The notes under the pieces are model-generated. The model made no database searches, was not told the origin of the DNA, and was given only the letters and a program-made list of their open reading frames with translations. From positions 372,001-436,000 of the forward strand of contig OZ244982.1 in assembly GCA_965223115.1 (NCBI GenBank): DNA of 64,000 nt. Direction: 5' to 3'. The position numbers and the translations under genes were made by a program. Of this stretch, positions 34,479 to 43,066 are shown piece by piece. Position 1 is the first letter of the stretch. The number at the start of each line of letters is the position of its first letter. This DNA is from CBDCUI01 sp965223115 (GTDB taxonomy: Bacteria; Pseudomonadota; Gammaproteobacteria; UBA4575).

Positions 34479-34555
34479 CGGGGTGTAGCGCAGCCTGGTA
34501 GCGCACCGCAATGGGGTTGCGGTGGTCGGAGGTTCAAATCCTCTCACCCCGACCA
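34479..34555 (+). tRNA. tRNA-Pro (GGG)
   Basis: 77 bases with encoded CCA. Acceptor stem CGGGGTG/CACCCCG, D arm TAGCGCAGCCTGGTAGCGC, anticodon stem CCGCA/TGCGG with loop ATGGGGT and anticodon GGG, T loop TTCAAAT. The last bases of the gene are the beginning of a 101-bp tandem repeat array. Confidence 0.97.
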
Positions 34556-34853
34556 ATGTTAGGAGCATCTTAGATTTTTACACCGTATGAGATAGAGGTA
34601 GACAGGTTGTGGCAGCGAGTTCTAAGTAAATAGTGTGCTAGTCTCTTCCCCGACCAATGTTAGGAGCATCTTAGATTTTTACACCGTATGAGATAGAGGT
34701 AGACAGGTTGTGGCAGCGAGTTCTAAGTAAATAGTGTGCTAGTCTCTTCCCCGACCAATGTCAGGAGCATCTTAGATTTTTACACCGTATAAGATAGAGG
34801 TAGACAGGTTGTGGCAGCGAGTTCTAAGTAAATAGTGTGTTTGTCTCTTCTTC
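34551..34853 (+). repeat. Three tandem 101-bp repeats starting in the tRNA-Pro 3' end
   Basis: Units start at 34551, 34652 and 34753, each beginning GACCAATGTtAGGAGCATC; a fourth partial GACCAAT is at 34854. Copies 1 and 2 are almost identical; copy 3 has a few substitutions. Each unit ends CTCTTCCCCGACCA or a close variant, echoing the tRNA-Pro tail CTCTCACCCCGACCA. No ORF, no spacer-repeat pattern, so not a CRISPR. Confidence 0.95.
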
Positions 34854-34860
34854 GACCAAT

Positions 34861-35116
34861 ACTTATATTTTGCACTTTTCACTGTATAAATACGTGGAAA
34901 AGGTCGTATCTAGCGTAGTAGTTATTGGCTTTTGAGATCTTTATGTTAGATTGTGTAACGAATTAACTATAGGCTCGCACTTGCTGGATTTAGATTCTAT
35001 ACTTATGCCCAGTGAAATTTGGTCTTAAATATTTTTACTATTCCGTTGATAACATGCACAAATAAGCAGGCTATTTAGAGTCTATTGCTAAATCTTAATA
35101 TCCTTAGAAACATACT
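34861..35116. other. Intergenic region upstream of lepB
   Basis: 256 bp after the repeat array, AT-rich. It must hold the lepB promoter. lepA, the usual upstream neighbour of lepB, is absent. Confidence 0.5.
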
Positions 35117-35962
35117 ATGCCAGTTAATATTCATTTTGATTTAGAGCTGTTTTTGTTGATTGGCACAGTTCTAACGGGTCTTGTCTGGTTGGCGGACAAG
35201 TATTTTTTAGGTGATAAGCGCCGCAAACGTGCTTTGGAAAAATCATACAATGCTAGTCATGGTCAAGACAATGCTCGGGCTGCAACTAAAGAGTATAGAG
35301 ACCCTTGGTTTATTGAAATCTCTAAGTCATTTTTCCCTATATTATTAATTGTACTAATATTGCGCTCATTCGTTGCAGAGCCTTTTCGAATTCCATCTGG
35401 CTCAATGATGCCTACATTACTGCATGGTGATTTTATCTTAGTAAATAAGTTTGCTTATGGGATCAGATTACCTGTTATTCATACAAAAATCTTAGATACA
35501 GGTTCTCCACATCGCGGGGATGTGGCGGTTTTTCGTTTCCCAAAAGATCCTTCAGATGATTACATTAAGCGAGTAATAGGGCTGCCTGGTGATCGTATTA
35601 CTTATAAAAATAAGACACTGTTCATTAATGACAAACGTATCGCGCAACAAAAGAATGGGATCTATCATGGTGGTGGTTCAAATAGTGTAATGAATGGAGC
35701 GATTGTTTTACACGAAGATTTGGATACGGTTATACATGATATTTTATTAAAACAAACACGTTTTAATATTCCGGGAGAGTACGAAGTTCCTGCAAATCAC
35801 TATTTTGTTATGGGAGATAATCGCGACCATAGCAGTGATAGTCGGATATGGGGGTTCGTACCAGAAGAAAATTTGGTGGGTCGTGCATTCTTGGTATGGA
35901 TGAATGCAGATTTTGCAGGCAAAAACTATGAATTTAAACGGATCGGTAAGAAAATCATTTAG
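35117..35962 (+). CDS. lepB: Signal peptidase I
   Basis: Cleaves signal peptides of Sec and Tat substrates at the periplasmic face. 281 residues with two N-terminal transmembrane helices (residues ~8-26 and ~72-86), then the serine-lysine dyad: S96 in IPSGSMMPT and K151 in DDYIKRVIGLPGD. Box E, MGDNRDHSSDSR, is near residue 232. Slightly shorter than the E. coli enzyme. It leads the lepB-DUF4845-rnc-era-recO-pdxJ-acpS run. Confidence 0.97.
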   Translation: MPVNIHFDLELFLLIGTVLTGLVWLADKYFLGDKRRKRALEKSYNASHGQDNARAATKEYRDPWFIEISKSFFPILLIVLILRSFVAEPFRIPSGSMMPTLLHGDFILVNKFAYGIRLPVIHTKILDTGSPHRGDVAVFRFPKDPSDDYIKRVIGLPGDRITYKNKTLFINDKRIAQQKNGIYHGGGSNSVMNGAIVLHEDLDTVIHDILLKQTRFNIPGEYEVPANHYFVMGDNRDHSSDSRIWGFVPEENLVGRAFLVWMNADFAGKNYEFKRIGKKII

Positions 35963-35976
35963 GGGTAGGTGATCAT

Positions 35977-36354
35977 ATGATGAATTTAAAAAAGCAGCGT
36001 GGTGCATCATTTGTATTTTGGGTTTTGTTTTTAGCTTTGATGGGGTTTTTGATTACCGTAGGTATCAAACTTTTCCCGGTTTACTATAAGGGTTTTGCAT
36101 CTCAGAAGATTATTGAGGACCTTGCTTTAGAAATGGAAGGCAAAAGCCCTAATAAAAAGCAAATGTGGGATCTAATTGATAAAAGACTTTACATCAATGG
36201 TATTTCTGGTATTACAAAAGAAAACCTTGTTTATAATAAAGTTAAAAAATCTTTAGAGTTTGGTGTGGATTACGAAATCAGAGTACCGCTAATTGCTAAT
36301 TTAGATGCAGTTGTAATGTTTGATCAACGCCAAACTATTAATATAAAAAAATAG
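35977..36354 (+). CDS. DUF4845 membrane protein
   Basis: 125 residues. An N-terminal transmembrane helix (VFWVLFLALMGFLITVGIKLFPVYY, residues ~12-36, is hydrophobic throughout) is followed by a small periplasmic domain. Proteins of this family sit between lepB and rnc in many beta- and gammaproteobacteria; the function is unknown. Two adjacent ATGs are possible (35977, 35980). Confidence 0.85.
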   Translation: MMNLKKQRGASFVFWVLFLALMGFLITVGIKLFPVYYKGFASQKIIEDLALEMEGKSPNKKQMWDLIDKRLYINGISGITKENLVYNKVKKSLEFGVDYEIRVPLIANLDAVVMFDQRQTINIKK

Positions 36355-36362
36355 CCACTACA

Positions 36363-37043
36363 TTGAGTCTTGTTAAGCAACTAGGCGAACACTTCTTAGC
36401 TTCTGATTACTATCGTCAAGCACTTACCCATCGTAGTGTAGGTGCAAACAACAATGAACGACTGGAATACCTCGGTGATTCGTTATTAGGCTTTTTTGTT
36501 GCAGAATGGTTATTCAAGCATTACCCCGGCTATCCTGAAGGTGATCTCACTCGTTTGCGAGCGCATTTAGTAAGAAAAGAAACACTCGCAGAAATTGCCC
36601 GCGAGCAAAATTTAGGTGAGTTAATAAAATTAGGTGCAGGTGAACTTAAATCAGGTGGTGTTCATCGAGATTCAATTTTAGCTGATGCGTTAGAGGCATT
36701 AATTGGTGCAATCTACTTGTCTGAAGGCCTCGATGTAGCAAAGAACTTCATATTAAAAGTATTTACTAAACGTTTAGAAGATATACCTACTGTTGAACAG
36801 CTGAAAGATGCAAAAACAAGGCTACAGGAATTACTGCAATCAAACGGGGTTGCTGTGCCAAAATATGTATTACAAGGAAAGGCAGGTAAGTCGGGTAATG
36901 AAATTTTCACTGTAGAATGTTTTGTTGAAAACTGTGATCTCAGTTTCCAAGGGACAGGGAAAAATCGACGCCGAGCGGAACAAGATGCTGCACAAAAGGC
37001 CTATGTATATATGGCAAATAAAAGCTCTGCTAATGATCAGTGA
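36363..37043 (+). CDS. rnc: Ribonuclease III
   Basis: Cuts double-stranded RNA in rRNA and mRNA maturation. 226 residues, the E. coli length. The signature NERLEYLGDSLLGFFVAEWL carries the catalytic acidic cluster, DALEALIGAIYLSEG supplies the second, and residues ~155-222 are the dsRNA-binding domain ending GKNRRRAEQDAAQKAY. Start is TTG 36363. The 3' end overlaps era by 11 bases. Confidence 0.97.
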   Translation: MSLVKQLGEHFLASDYYRQALTHRSVGANNNERLEYLGDSLLGFFVAEWLFKHYPGYPEGDLTRLRAHLVRKETLAEIAREQNLGELIKLGAGELKSGGVHRDSILADALEALIGAIYLSEGLDVAKNFILKVFTKRLEDIPTVEQLKDAKTRLQELLQSNGVAVPKYVLQGKAGKSGNEIFTVECFVENCDLSFQGTGKNRRRAEQDAAQKAYVYMANKSSANDQ

Positions 37044-37917
37044 TACACAATGTGGTTTTGTCGCCATTGTGGGGCGTGCAAATGTGGGTAAATCTACTTT
37101 ATTTAATAAATTACTTGGTGAACAATTATCTATCGCTACTCACAAACCACAAACAACACGTCATAATATTCGAGGGGTTTTAAGTTTAGAAAACTGTCAA
37201 ATTATATTAGTAGATACTCCAGGGATTCAGTTGGGGAATAAACGCCTGATGAGTAAAGTTTTAGTGCAAAATGCAATCACAGCTTTACAAGACGTTGATG
37301 TAATAGTGATGATGATAGAGTTGGATATTTGGAATGATGAAGATGATTATCTTTTAAGGCAAATAAAACAAGTGAATACACCTGTAGTATTGGTAGTAAA
37401 TAAAATCGACAAACTAAAACAAAAGTCTCAGTTGCTGCCAATATTGGATAGTGTGAGACAGCGCCATGAATTCGCAAATATTATCCCTTTTTCTGCCTTG
37501 TATGATACAGATACAAATGTTCTCATTAATGAGTTAAAGAAATATTGTCCTGAATCCGAATTTTTGTTTCCTAGAGATGTTAAGTGGGATCGCGATGATA
37601 CTTTTATAATTGCAGAAATGGTGCGGGGAGTGGCTATGTTGCAATTGCAAAAAGAATTGCCCTATGCAATTTACACAGAAGTGGAGCAACTCGACTTTGA
37701 TGACGGGTTGTTAACAATTAGTGTGATTATTTGGGTAGAAAAAGAAAGCCAAAAGTCAATTATCATTGGTAAAAAAGGATCGAAGTTGAAAAGTATTGGT
37801 GAACGTGCAAGAAAAAGGCTAGAGAAAATATTTAATATGAAAGTTATGCTTAAGACTTGGGTTAAGGTTAAACAGAATTGGCAAGATCAACAAAATATTG
37901 TTGCTCAATTTGAATAG
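37033..37917 (+). CDS. era: GTPase Era
   Basis: 30S-assembly GTPase with a KH domain. The start is placed at ATG 37033 inside the end of rnc, giving 294 residues; the frame is open further upstream but that part is only rnc read in another frame. G1 GRANVGKSTLFN, G3 VDTPGIQ, G4 NKID, and the KH domain with KKGSKLKSIGERARKRLE near residue 250. Note that the usual DTPG and GxxxxGKS residues are intact. Confidence 0.96.
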   Translation: MISDTQCGFVAIVGRANVGKSTLFNKLLGEQLSIATHKPQTTRHNIRGVLSLENCQIILVDTPGIQLGNKRLMSKVLVQNAITALQDVDVIVMMIELDIWNDEDDYLLRQIKQVNTPVVLVVNKIDKLKQKSQLLPILDSVRQRHEFANIIPFSALYDTDTNVLINELKKYCPESEFLFPRDVKWDRDDTFIIAEMVRGVAMLQLQKELPYAIYTEVEQLDFDDGLLTISVIIWVEKESQKSIIIGKKGSKLKSIGERARKRLEKIFNMKVMLKTWVKVKQNWQDQQNIVAQFE

Positions 37918-37933
37918 TAAGTAATAGCCATAG

Positions 37934-38632
37934 ATGAGAGTTCAGTTACAGCAAGCCTATTGTATCCATAGCCGCTCGTATCGCGAGACCAGTCAAATCA
38001 TAGAAATGCTAACACCTGAGCACGGCTTGGTTTCTTGTGTAATGAGGGGTTCAAAAAAGAAGAGTGGTGTTGCAGGGTTAATTTTTACACCTTTGCTTAT
38101 TTCTTGGAGTGGTAAAGGGGGGCTTTTCACACTAACAGATATTGAAGCTACAGGGAAAAAGCATATCAGTTCCCCTGGTGTATATATTCTGGGTATGTAT
38201 TTAAATGAATTAATTCTACGTTTATTGCCAAAATTATCACCTAGTGGTGAGGTGTTTAGTCTTTATAGAAATATTGTTGATACACTTGATAGTGGTGATA
38301 AACAAGAAAAGTTACTACGTTTGTTTGAAATTGAATTACTTAGTCTTGTTGGTCATGGTCTCTCTTTAGATAAAGAAAATGATCATGAAACTCCAATTCA
38401 AAAAGATAAAGTCTATCGCTATGATGTAGGAGTTGGACCTATAAGAGTGCAGCATAAAAGTACAGCATGGAACGTCATTACAGGTGCTACGCTGCTTGGA
38501 TTACAGTCTCCTCTGAATATGGATACATCATGTCTACCGGAAGCTAAAAAATTTATGCGTGGAATAATTAATTGGCATCTTGATAACCGGGTTTTGCACA
38601 GCCGAGAAATTTTACAATTTATACAAGCGTAA
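37934..38632 (+). CDS. recO: DNA repair protein RecO
   Basis: 232 residues. The N-terminal OB fold is visible in AYCIHSRSYRETSQIIEMLTPEHG and VMRGSKKKSG, typical of RecO; the C-terminal helical domain lacks zinc cysteines, as in many gammaproteobacteria. It helps load RecA on SSB-coated DNA with RecR. The era-recO-pdxJ order supports the call. Confidence 0.92.
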   Translation: MRVQLQQAYCIHSRSYRETSQIIEMLTPEHGLVSCVMRGSKKKSGVAGLIFTPLLISWSGKGGLFTLTDIEATGKKHISSPGVYILGMYLNELILRLLPKLSPSGEVFSLYRNIVDTLDSGDKQEKLLRLFEIELLSLVGHGLSLDKENDHETPIQKDKVYRYDVGVGPIRVQHKSTAWNVITGATLLGLQSPLNMDTSCLPEAKKFMRGIINWHLDNRVLHSREILQFIQA

Positions 38633-38672
38633 TTGTTACAATTCGCTTTTGATATTCATTAGTAGATTAGAT

Positions 38673-39407
38673 ATGTCCGTACAAACTAAAGTAAGGCTAG
38701 GCGTAAATCTTGATCATGTTATGACAATTCGTCAGGCGCGCTTCACTCCATATCCTGATTTAGAAAAAGCTATTGAATTGTCTGAACGTGCAGGTGCAGA
38801 TGGTATCACTATGCACTTACGCGAAGATCGTCGTCATATTCAAGATGAAGATGTATATCTCGCTAAACAAGTAATACAAAGTAGTATGAATTTAGAGATG
38901 GCGGCCACAGAAGAGATGCGTGATATTGCATTAGATGTAAAACCAGAAAACTGTTGTATTGTTCCTGAAAAAAGACAGGAACTTACAACTGAGGGTGGCT
39001 TGGATGTAATTAAACATAAGGATCGTATGACAGATTTAATTTCTGCATTGAGTGCAGGAGGTATTGCTGTTTCACTTTTCATTGAGCCTGATGAAAAAGT
39101 GATTGATGCCTCGGCAGAAGTAGGTGCGTCTGTAATTGAGTTGCATACAGGAACCTATGCAAGTACTCAAGGTGGAATACAACAGCAAGAACTTACTCGT
39201 ATTAAAACCGCTGTAAAACATGCGACTGCGTTGGGGTTGGTAGTTAATGCTGGTCATGGTCTGCATTATGAAAATGTAGGATCAATAGCAAGTATTGAAA
39301 ACATCTATGAGCTTAATATTGGTCATTCTATTGTTGCGCATGCCTTATATGTGGGTCTAGAAGAAGCGGTTAGAAAAATGAAAAGTGCAATGGAAGTAGC
39401 AAATTAA
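38673..39407 (+). CDS. pdxJ: Pyridoxine 5'-phosphate synthase
   Basis: Condenses 1-deoxyxylulose-5-phosphate with 3-amino-2-oxopropyl phosphate in vitamin B6 synthesis. 244 residues from ATG 38673 (MSVQTKVRLGVNLDHVMTIR); an upstream ATG at 38580 overlaps recO and is unlikely. The marks are GVNLDHVMTIRQAR, ADGITMHLREDRRHIQD, LFIEPDEKVID and LVVNAGHGLHYEN. Its DXP substrate is made by dxs, not in this window. Confidence 0.96.
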   Translation: MSVQTKVRLGVNLDHVMTIRQARFTPYPDLEKAIELSERAGADGITMHLREDRRHIQDEDVYLAKQVIQSSMNLEMAATEEMRDIALDVKPENCCIVPEKRQELTTEGGLDVIKHKDRMTDLISALSAGGIAVSLFIEPDEKVIDASAEVGASVIELHTGTYASTQGGIQQQELTRIKTAVKHATALGLVVNAGHGLHYENVGSIASIENIYELNIGHSIVAHALYVGLEEAVRKMKSAMEVAN

Positions 39408-39408
39408 T

Positions 39409-39795
39409 ATGAGACTAATTGGTACAGGAATCGATATCGTCGAAGTTGCACGTATAGAAAAGACCTATACTCGCTATGAAAATAAATTTACATCAAAAAT
39501 TTTGCATGATAAAGAATTAGTGGAATTGAGTAATGCACCCGATGTCTTAGCTTTTATAGCCAAACGATTTGCTGTTAAAGAAGCTTTTGTTAAGGCATTA
39601 GGTACAGGTATACGTGGTGAAGTGAATTGGCGTAGTATGTATGTTGAACATAATAATAATGGCAAGCCACTGTTGATGTTTACATCAGAATTTGCAAAAG
39701 AAATAGATGCGGATAAATTAGAGGTGCATATCAGCATTTCAGATGAAAAAAATTATGCTGTCGCACATGCATTAATTGTAGAAAAAGAGAAATAA
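39409..39795 (+). CDS. acpS: Holo-[acyl-carrier-protein] synthase
   Basis: Transfers phosphopantetheine to ACP. 128 residues with IGTGIDIVEVARIE (magnesium-binding Asp) and FIAKRFAVKEAFVKALGTGI (catalytic Glu/Lys helix). It starts one base after the pdxJ stop codon, so translation is likely coupled. Confidence 0.95.
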   Translation: MRLIGTGIDIVEVARIEKTYTRYENKFTSKILHDKELVELSNAPDVLAFIAKRFAVKEAFVKALGTGIRGEVNWRSMYVEHNNNGKPLLMFTSEFAKEIDADKLEVHISISDEKNYAVAHALIVEKEK

Positions 39796-39798
39796 GCT

Positions 39799-40692
39799 AT
39801 GAATATTCCTACTATTGAAGAGTTTGTTGGTAATACTCCTTTAGTACGTTTGCAAAGACTTCCAGGGAAAACTACTAATTTAGTATTGGGAAAACTAGAA
39901 GGAAATAACCCTGCTGGTTCTGTAAAAGATCGTCCAGCTTTATGTATGATCGTTGAAGCAGAAAAGCGTGGCGAAATTAAACCAGGTGATAATTTAGTTG
40001 AAGCTACCAGTGGTAATACAGGTATTGCGCTTGCAATGGTAGCTGCCATGAAGGGTTATAATTTAAAGCTCATTATGCCTGAAAATATGAGTTTGGAACG
40101 CCGTGCTTCAATGCAAGCTTTTGGTGCAGAGTTAATTTTAGTTACTGCTGAAGAAGGTATGGAGGGTGCACGCGATTTAGCTTTACAAATGGAAGCTGAA
40201 GGCAAAGGCAAAGTGCTGGATCAATTTGCTAATCCAGATAATCCCTTATCACATTATAAGACCACTGGGCCTGAAATATGGAAAGACACAGAAGGTAAAG
40301 TCACACACTTTGTTAGCTCAATGGGTACCACAGGCACCATTATGGGAACTTCACAGTACTTAAAAGAAAAGAACCCTGATATCCAAATTATTGGTGTAGA
40401 GCCTTCCGAAGGTTCCAAGATTCCTGGTATTCGAAAATGGCCACAGGAATATATACCTTCTATATTTGATGCCAGCGCGGTTGATGAAGTTATAGAAGTT
40501 ACACAACAAGAATCTGAAGATATGATGCGCAGCTTGGGAAAAGAAGAAGGGATTTTTTGTGGTGTGTCTTCAGGTGGTGCGATGGTTGCGGCATTGAAAT
40601 TATCGCAACAAGTGGAAAATGCAGTAATTGTAAGCATTGTGTGTGATCGAGGTGATCGCTATTTGTCTACAGGCCTATTTGCAGTTGAATAA
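39799..40692 (+). CDS. cysM: Cysteine synthase B (O-acetylserine sulfhydrylase)
   Basis: PLP enzyme making cysteine from O-acetylserine. 297 residues: FVGNTPLVRLQRLP, PLP lysine in NPAGSVKDRPAL, the substrate loop EATSGNTGIALA, and MGTTGTIMGTSQYLKEKN. The short length and RKWPQEYIPSIFD segment fit CysM rather than CysK. The acpS-cysM neighbour is normal for Pseudomonas-like genomes. Confidence 0.94.
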   Translation: MNIPTIEEFVGNTPLVRLQRLPGKTTNLVLGKLEGNNPAGSVKDRPALCMIVEAEKRGEIKPGDNLVEATSGNTGIALAMVAAMKGYNLKLIMPENMSLERRASMQAFGAELILVTAEEGMEGARDLALQMEAEGKGKVLDQFANPDNPLSHYKTTGPEIWKDTEGKVTHFVSSMGTTGTIMGTSQYLKEKNPDIQIIGVEPSEGSKIPGIRKWPQEYIPSIFDASAVDEVIEVTQQESEDMMRSLGKEEGIFCGVSSGGAMVAALKLSQQVENAVIVSIVCDRGDRYLSTGLFAVE

Positions 40693-40697
40693 TTAAT

Positions 40698-41465
40698 ATG
40701 AATGTGCTCGTTTTTGATATTGAAACAGTTCCAGACGTGGAGTCGGGTAAGAAAATCTATGATCTTGAAGGATTGGAAGATAAGGATGTAATAAAAGCCA
40801 TAGAGCATCTACGTAATCAGCAGACCGGTAGTGAATTTATGCCGCATTATATGCAACGCATAGTCGCAATTTCTGCAGTATTAAGTACCTATGATTCATT
40901 TAAGGTTTGGTCATTAGGCACAGAAGAGTCTTCTGAAAAAGAATTGTTACAGCGCTTCTACGATGGCTTGGAAAAGTACAACCCAACGATTGTTTCATGG
41001 AATGGGGGTGGTTTTGATTTGCCTGTGATGCACTTCCGTTCTTTATTGCATGGGGTTAATGCGCATCACTACTGGCAAATTGGAGATGAAGATACAAGTT
41101 TTCGCTATAATAACTATATAGGTCGTTTCCATTGGAGACATATCGATCTTATGGATGTATTAGCGGGTTATCAAATGCGAGCATCAGCTAAGCTAGACCA
41201 CATTGCAACGATGTTAGGCTTTCCAGGTAAGTTAGGCATGGATGGCAGTAAAGTTTGCGAAACTTATATGCAGGGTGATCTGAAATCGATACGTAACTAT
41301 TGTGAAACTGACGTGTTAAATACTTATTTGGTTTATCTGCGATTTGAATTAATGCGGGGTAAGCTCTATAAAGATGAGTATGAAAAAAAATGTAAGCAAA
41401 TTAAAAGTTATTTATCTGAGTCTTGTGAAGAACATTTATTGGAATTTTTAAAAGCTTGGCACTAA
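40698..41465 (+). CDS. Predicted 3'-5' exonuclease, PolB exonuclease-like (DEDDy-type)
   Basis: 255 residues. The N-terminal ExoI motif is VFDIETVPDVESGK, ExoII is in IVSWNGGGFDLPVMHFRSL, and ExoIII in YCETDVLNTYLVYLRF near residue 205, the DnaQ-like fold of the PolB-type exonucleases that lack a polymerase domain. The role in repair or RNA turnover is not established. It begins five bases after cysM. Confidence 0.88.
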   Translation: MNVLVFDIETVPDVESGKKIYDLEGLEDKDVIKAIEHLRNQQTGSEFMPHYMQRIVAISAVLSTYDSFKVWSLGTEESSEKELLQRFYDGLEKYNPTIVSWNGGGFDLPVMHFRSLLHGVNAHHYWQIGDEDTSFRYNNYIGRFHWRHIDLMDVLAGYQMRASAKLDHIATMLGFPGKLGMDGSKVCETYMQGDLKSIRNYCETDVLNTYLVYLRFELMRGKLYKDEYEKKCKQIKSYLSESCEEHLLEFLKAWH

Positions 41466-41520
41466 ATGATAGTTATTATTTGCTGCTGGTTTTTAAACAG
41501 AAATTTATTAATAGATACAT

Positions 41521-41554
41521 TTTAAAAGGGCATTGTATATAATGCCCTTTTAAA
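41521..41554. terminator. Bidirectional intrinsic terminator
   Basis: Perfect 14-bp stem TTTAAAAGGGCATT / AATGCCCTTTTAAA around a 6-base loop, between the convergent exonuclease and DUF1097 genes. The A/T flanks give a U-run in both directions. Confidence 0.85.
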
Positions 41555-41602
41555 TATTTGCATACTTCTGGTAATGATAACTAAGTTATTTAAATTTATT
41601 AT

Positions 41603-42124
41603 TTATTCAGAAGTTAATGCGCCACCGACTTTAGCTGAAATCATTCCGAGGATTGCACCAACTACCAGTGAAATTACAATAACAATTAATGCATTGTTAA
41701 AGTTAACTGAAGTTAATGCACTTGTTGAAAATGCACTAGGTGTTTGAAGAGCTAAGCTTGCAACACTCGCATAGCCTAAAACACTTGCAGGAATAGCTGA
41801 AAAGAACTCGATTTTTGCTAGTAAGCACATAACCAAAACGGTAACACCAATAACGATTCCAGCCCAGATGGGCAAAGTTAATGCATCCGCTAATGGAATT
41901 CCTAATATTATTAGTAATGCAATCCACGCAAGAACTGCTCCGAGAATGCTGCATACAATAGTGTTTTGTAATGCCTTGCCGTCTCCGCCAATCGCAAAAA
42001 AGCACGCCCATGCAATGAATACAGCCCAAATTAACACTATTCCAGATAACGGGCCTAAGCATAATGCGGCTGCAATGCCACCTAAAACACCTATACTAAT
42101 TGATAATGCTACGTGACTTGTCAT
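41603..42124 (-). CDS. DUF1097 family membrane protein
   Basis: 173 residues with five or six hydrophobic helices and the glycine-rich DUF1097 pattern (SIGVLGGIAAALCLGPLSGI, FIAWACFFAIGGDGKALQNT, LPIWAGIVIGVTVLVM). The function is unknown; E. coli YcdZ is of this family. Of two ATGs (42130, 42124), the second is spaced eight bases from a strong AGGAGG and is chosen. A single-gene unit. Confidence 0.88.
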   Translation of the reverse strand: MTSHVALSISIGVLGGIAAALCLGPLSGIVLIWAVFIAWACFFAIGGDGKALQNTIVCSILGAVLAWIALLIILGIPLADALTLPIWAGIVIGVTVLVMCLLAKIEFFSAIPASVLGYASVASLALQTPSAFSTSALTSVNFNNALIVIVISLVVGAILGMISAKVGGALTSE

Positions 42125-42130
42125 AATCAT

Positions 42131-42420
42131 TTCCTCCTAATCTACTGTGATACTTATTAATTGTTATTTTTATTATTTAGTTATCATTTAGATGTAGACG
42201 AATGCCTTTCGTCAAAATGAACTTTATCACGGTATGTGAATAATTTATGTTTGATTGAGAGGTATTTCACACTTTAAGTTGAAGATAGGGCCTCTAAACT
42301 GCTTGGAAACTTAAAAACAGGTTAATTTTTACTGTGAATAGTAATAGTTGATATGCTCTGTAGCATGTATATATAAATTAACTAAATGATCATTATTCGT
42401 TAAAAGCAGGCATTTCTAAT
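42131..42420. other. Intergenic region upstream of DUF1097
   Basis: 290 bp, AT-rich, divergent between DUF1097 and a small membrane protein gene. Only promoters are expected; nothing distinctive was seen. Confidence 0.4.
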
Positions 42421-42744
42421 GTGAGCAGAATTACACCAATAGGGATAATGCTTTTATCTTTTGCGCTTGCCTGGCTGTTATATATTCTTGGATACATTTT
42501 TTCACCCATGGTACAACAAGTAATAATTTTATCTGATGGTCCTTTCGGATTAGAGCGTGCTTCTAAAATATTACTGTGGGGAGCTGGGGTATGTTTTATT
42601 TCGGGTCTAATTTCGGCTGGAGGTGTTATGCAAAAAAACTACTCTAACTGGACTAGCTCAATATCTATCGGAATGTTGATGATTGCTTTGTTAGCTTCTG
42701 CAGGATCTATATCATTATATTTTTTTACTCCTCTGTGTTGCTAA
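42421..42744 (+). CDS. Small integral membrane protein, unrecognised
   Basis: 107 residues with three hydrophobic segments (~7-28, ~48-66 and ~80-103). No family is recognised. The start is GTG 42421 without a strong ribosome binding site, so it is tentative. The ending FFTPLCC has two terminal cysteines. It precedes a zinc-ribbon gene by about 50 bp. Confidence 0.5.
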   Translation: MSRITPIGIMLLSFALAWLLYILGYIFSPMVQQVIILSDGPFGLERASKILLWGAGVCFISGLISAGGVMQKNYSNWTSSISIGMLMIALLASAGSISLYFFTPLCC

Positions 42745-42796
42745 AAAACATGCAAAGTTAGAGATAGTCTAGTTTTCAAAGTGGGCACAAGATTTA

Positions 42797-43066
42797 ATGA
42801 TATATAGAAAAATAAGGACCAAAGGCAAAAAAGTTAACAGATTAGTTGTAGATGCTGCAAAGCTTAATATGGGTAACACATACGATGTGGCGTCTGAATA
42901 TTGTTATGATATTGAGTTTGTTTGCATCGATTGTGGCATTACTCAAATATGGACAGCCTCACAACAAAAGTGGTGGCATGAAGAGGCAGGGGGTTATTTT
43001 TTCTCAAAAGCTATTCGTTGTCGAGAATGTAGAACAAAAGAACGTGAGCGAATTAAACATGCTTGA
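42797..43066 (+). CDS. Zinc-ribbon domain protein
   Basis: 89 residues. FVCIDCGITQIWTASQQKWWHEEAGG followed by IRCRECR forms a CxxC...CxxC treble-clef/zinc-ribbon like the zf-trcl family (probable zinc-binding domain), which is usual next to a QxxW/Y segment. The N-terminal 35 residues are basic. The function is unknown; nucleic-acid binding is possible. Confidence 0.7.
   Translation: MIYRKIRTKGKKVNRLVVDAAKLNMGNTYDVASEYCYDIEFVCIDCGITQIWTASQQKWWHEEAGGYFFSKAIRCRECRTKERERIKHA

Noticed and set aside
34551..34860. Possible CRISPR array
   Set aside because: The 101-bp units are contiguous with no unique spacers and no cas genes are near; they are plain tandem repeats.
36922..37032. Longer N-terminus for Era
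   Set aside because: The extra 37 codons are rnc read in another frame; Era homologues start at ATG 37033.
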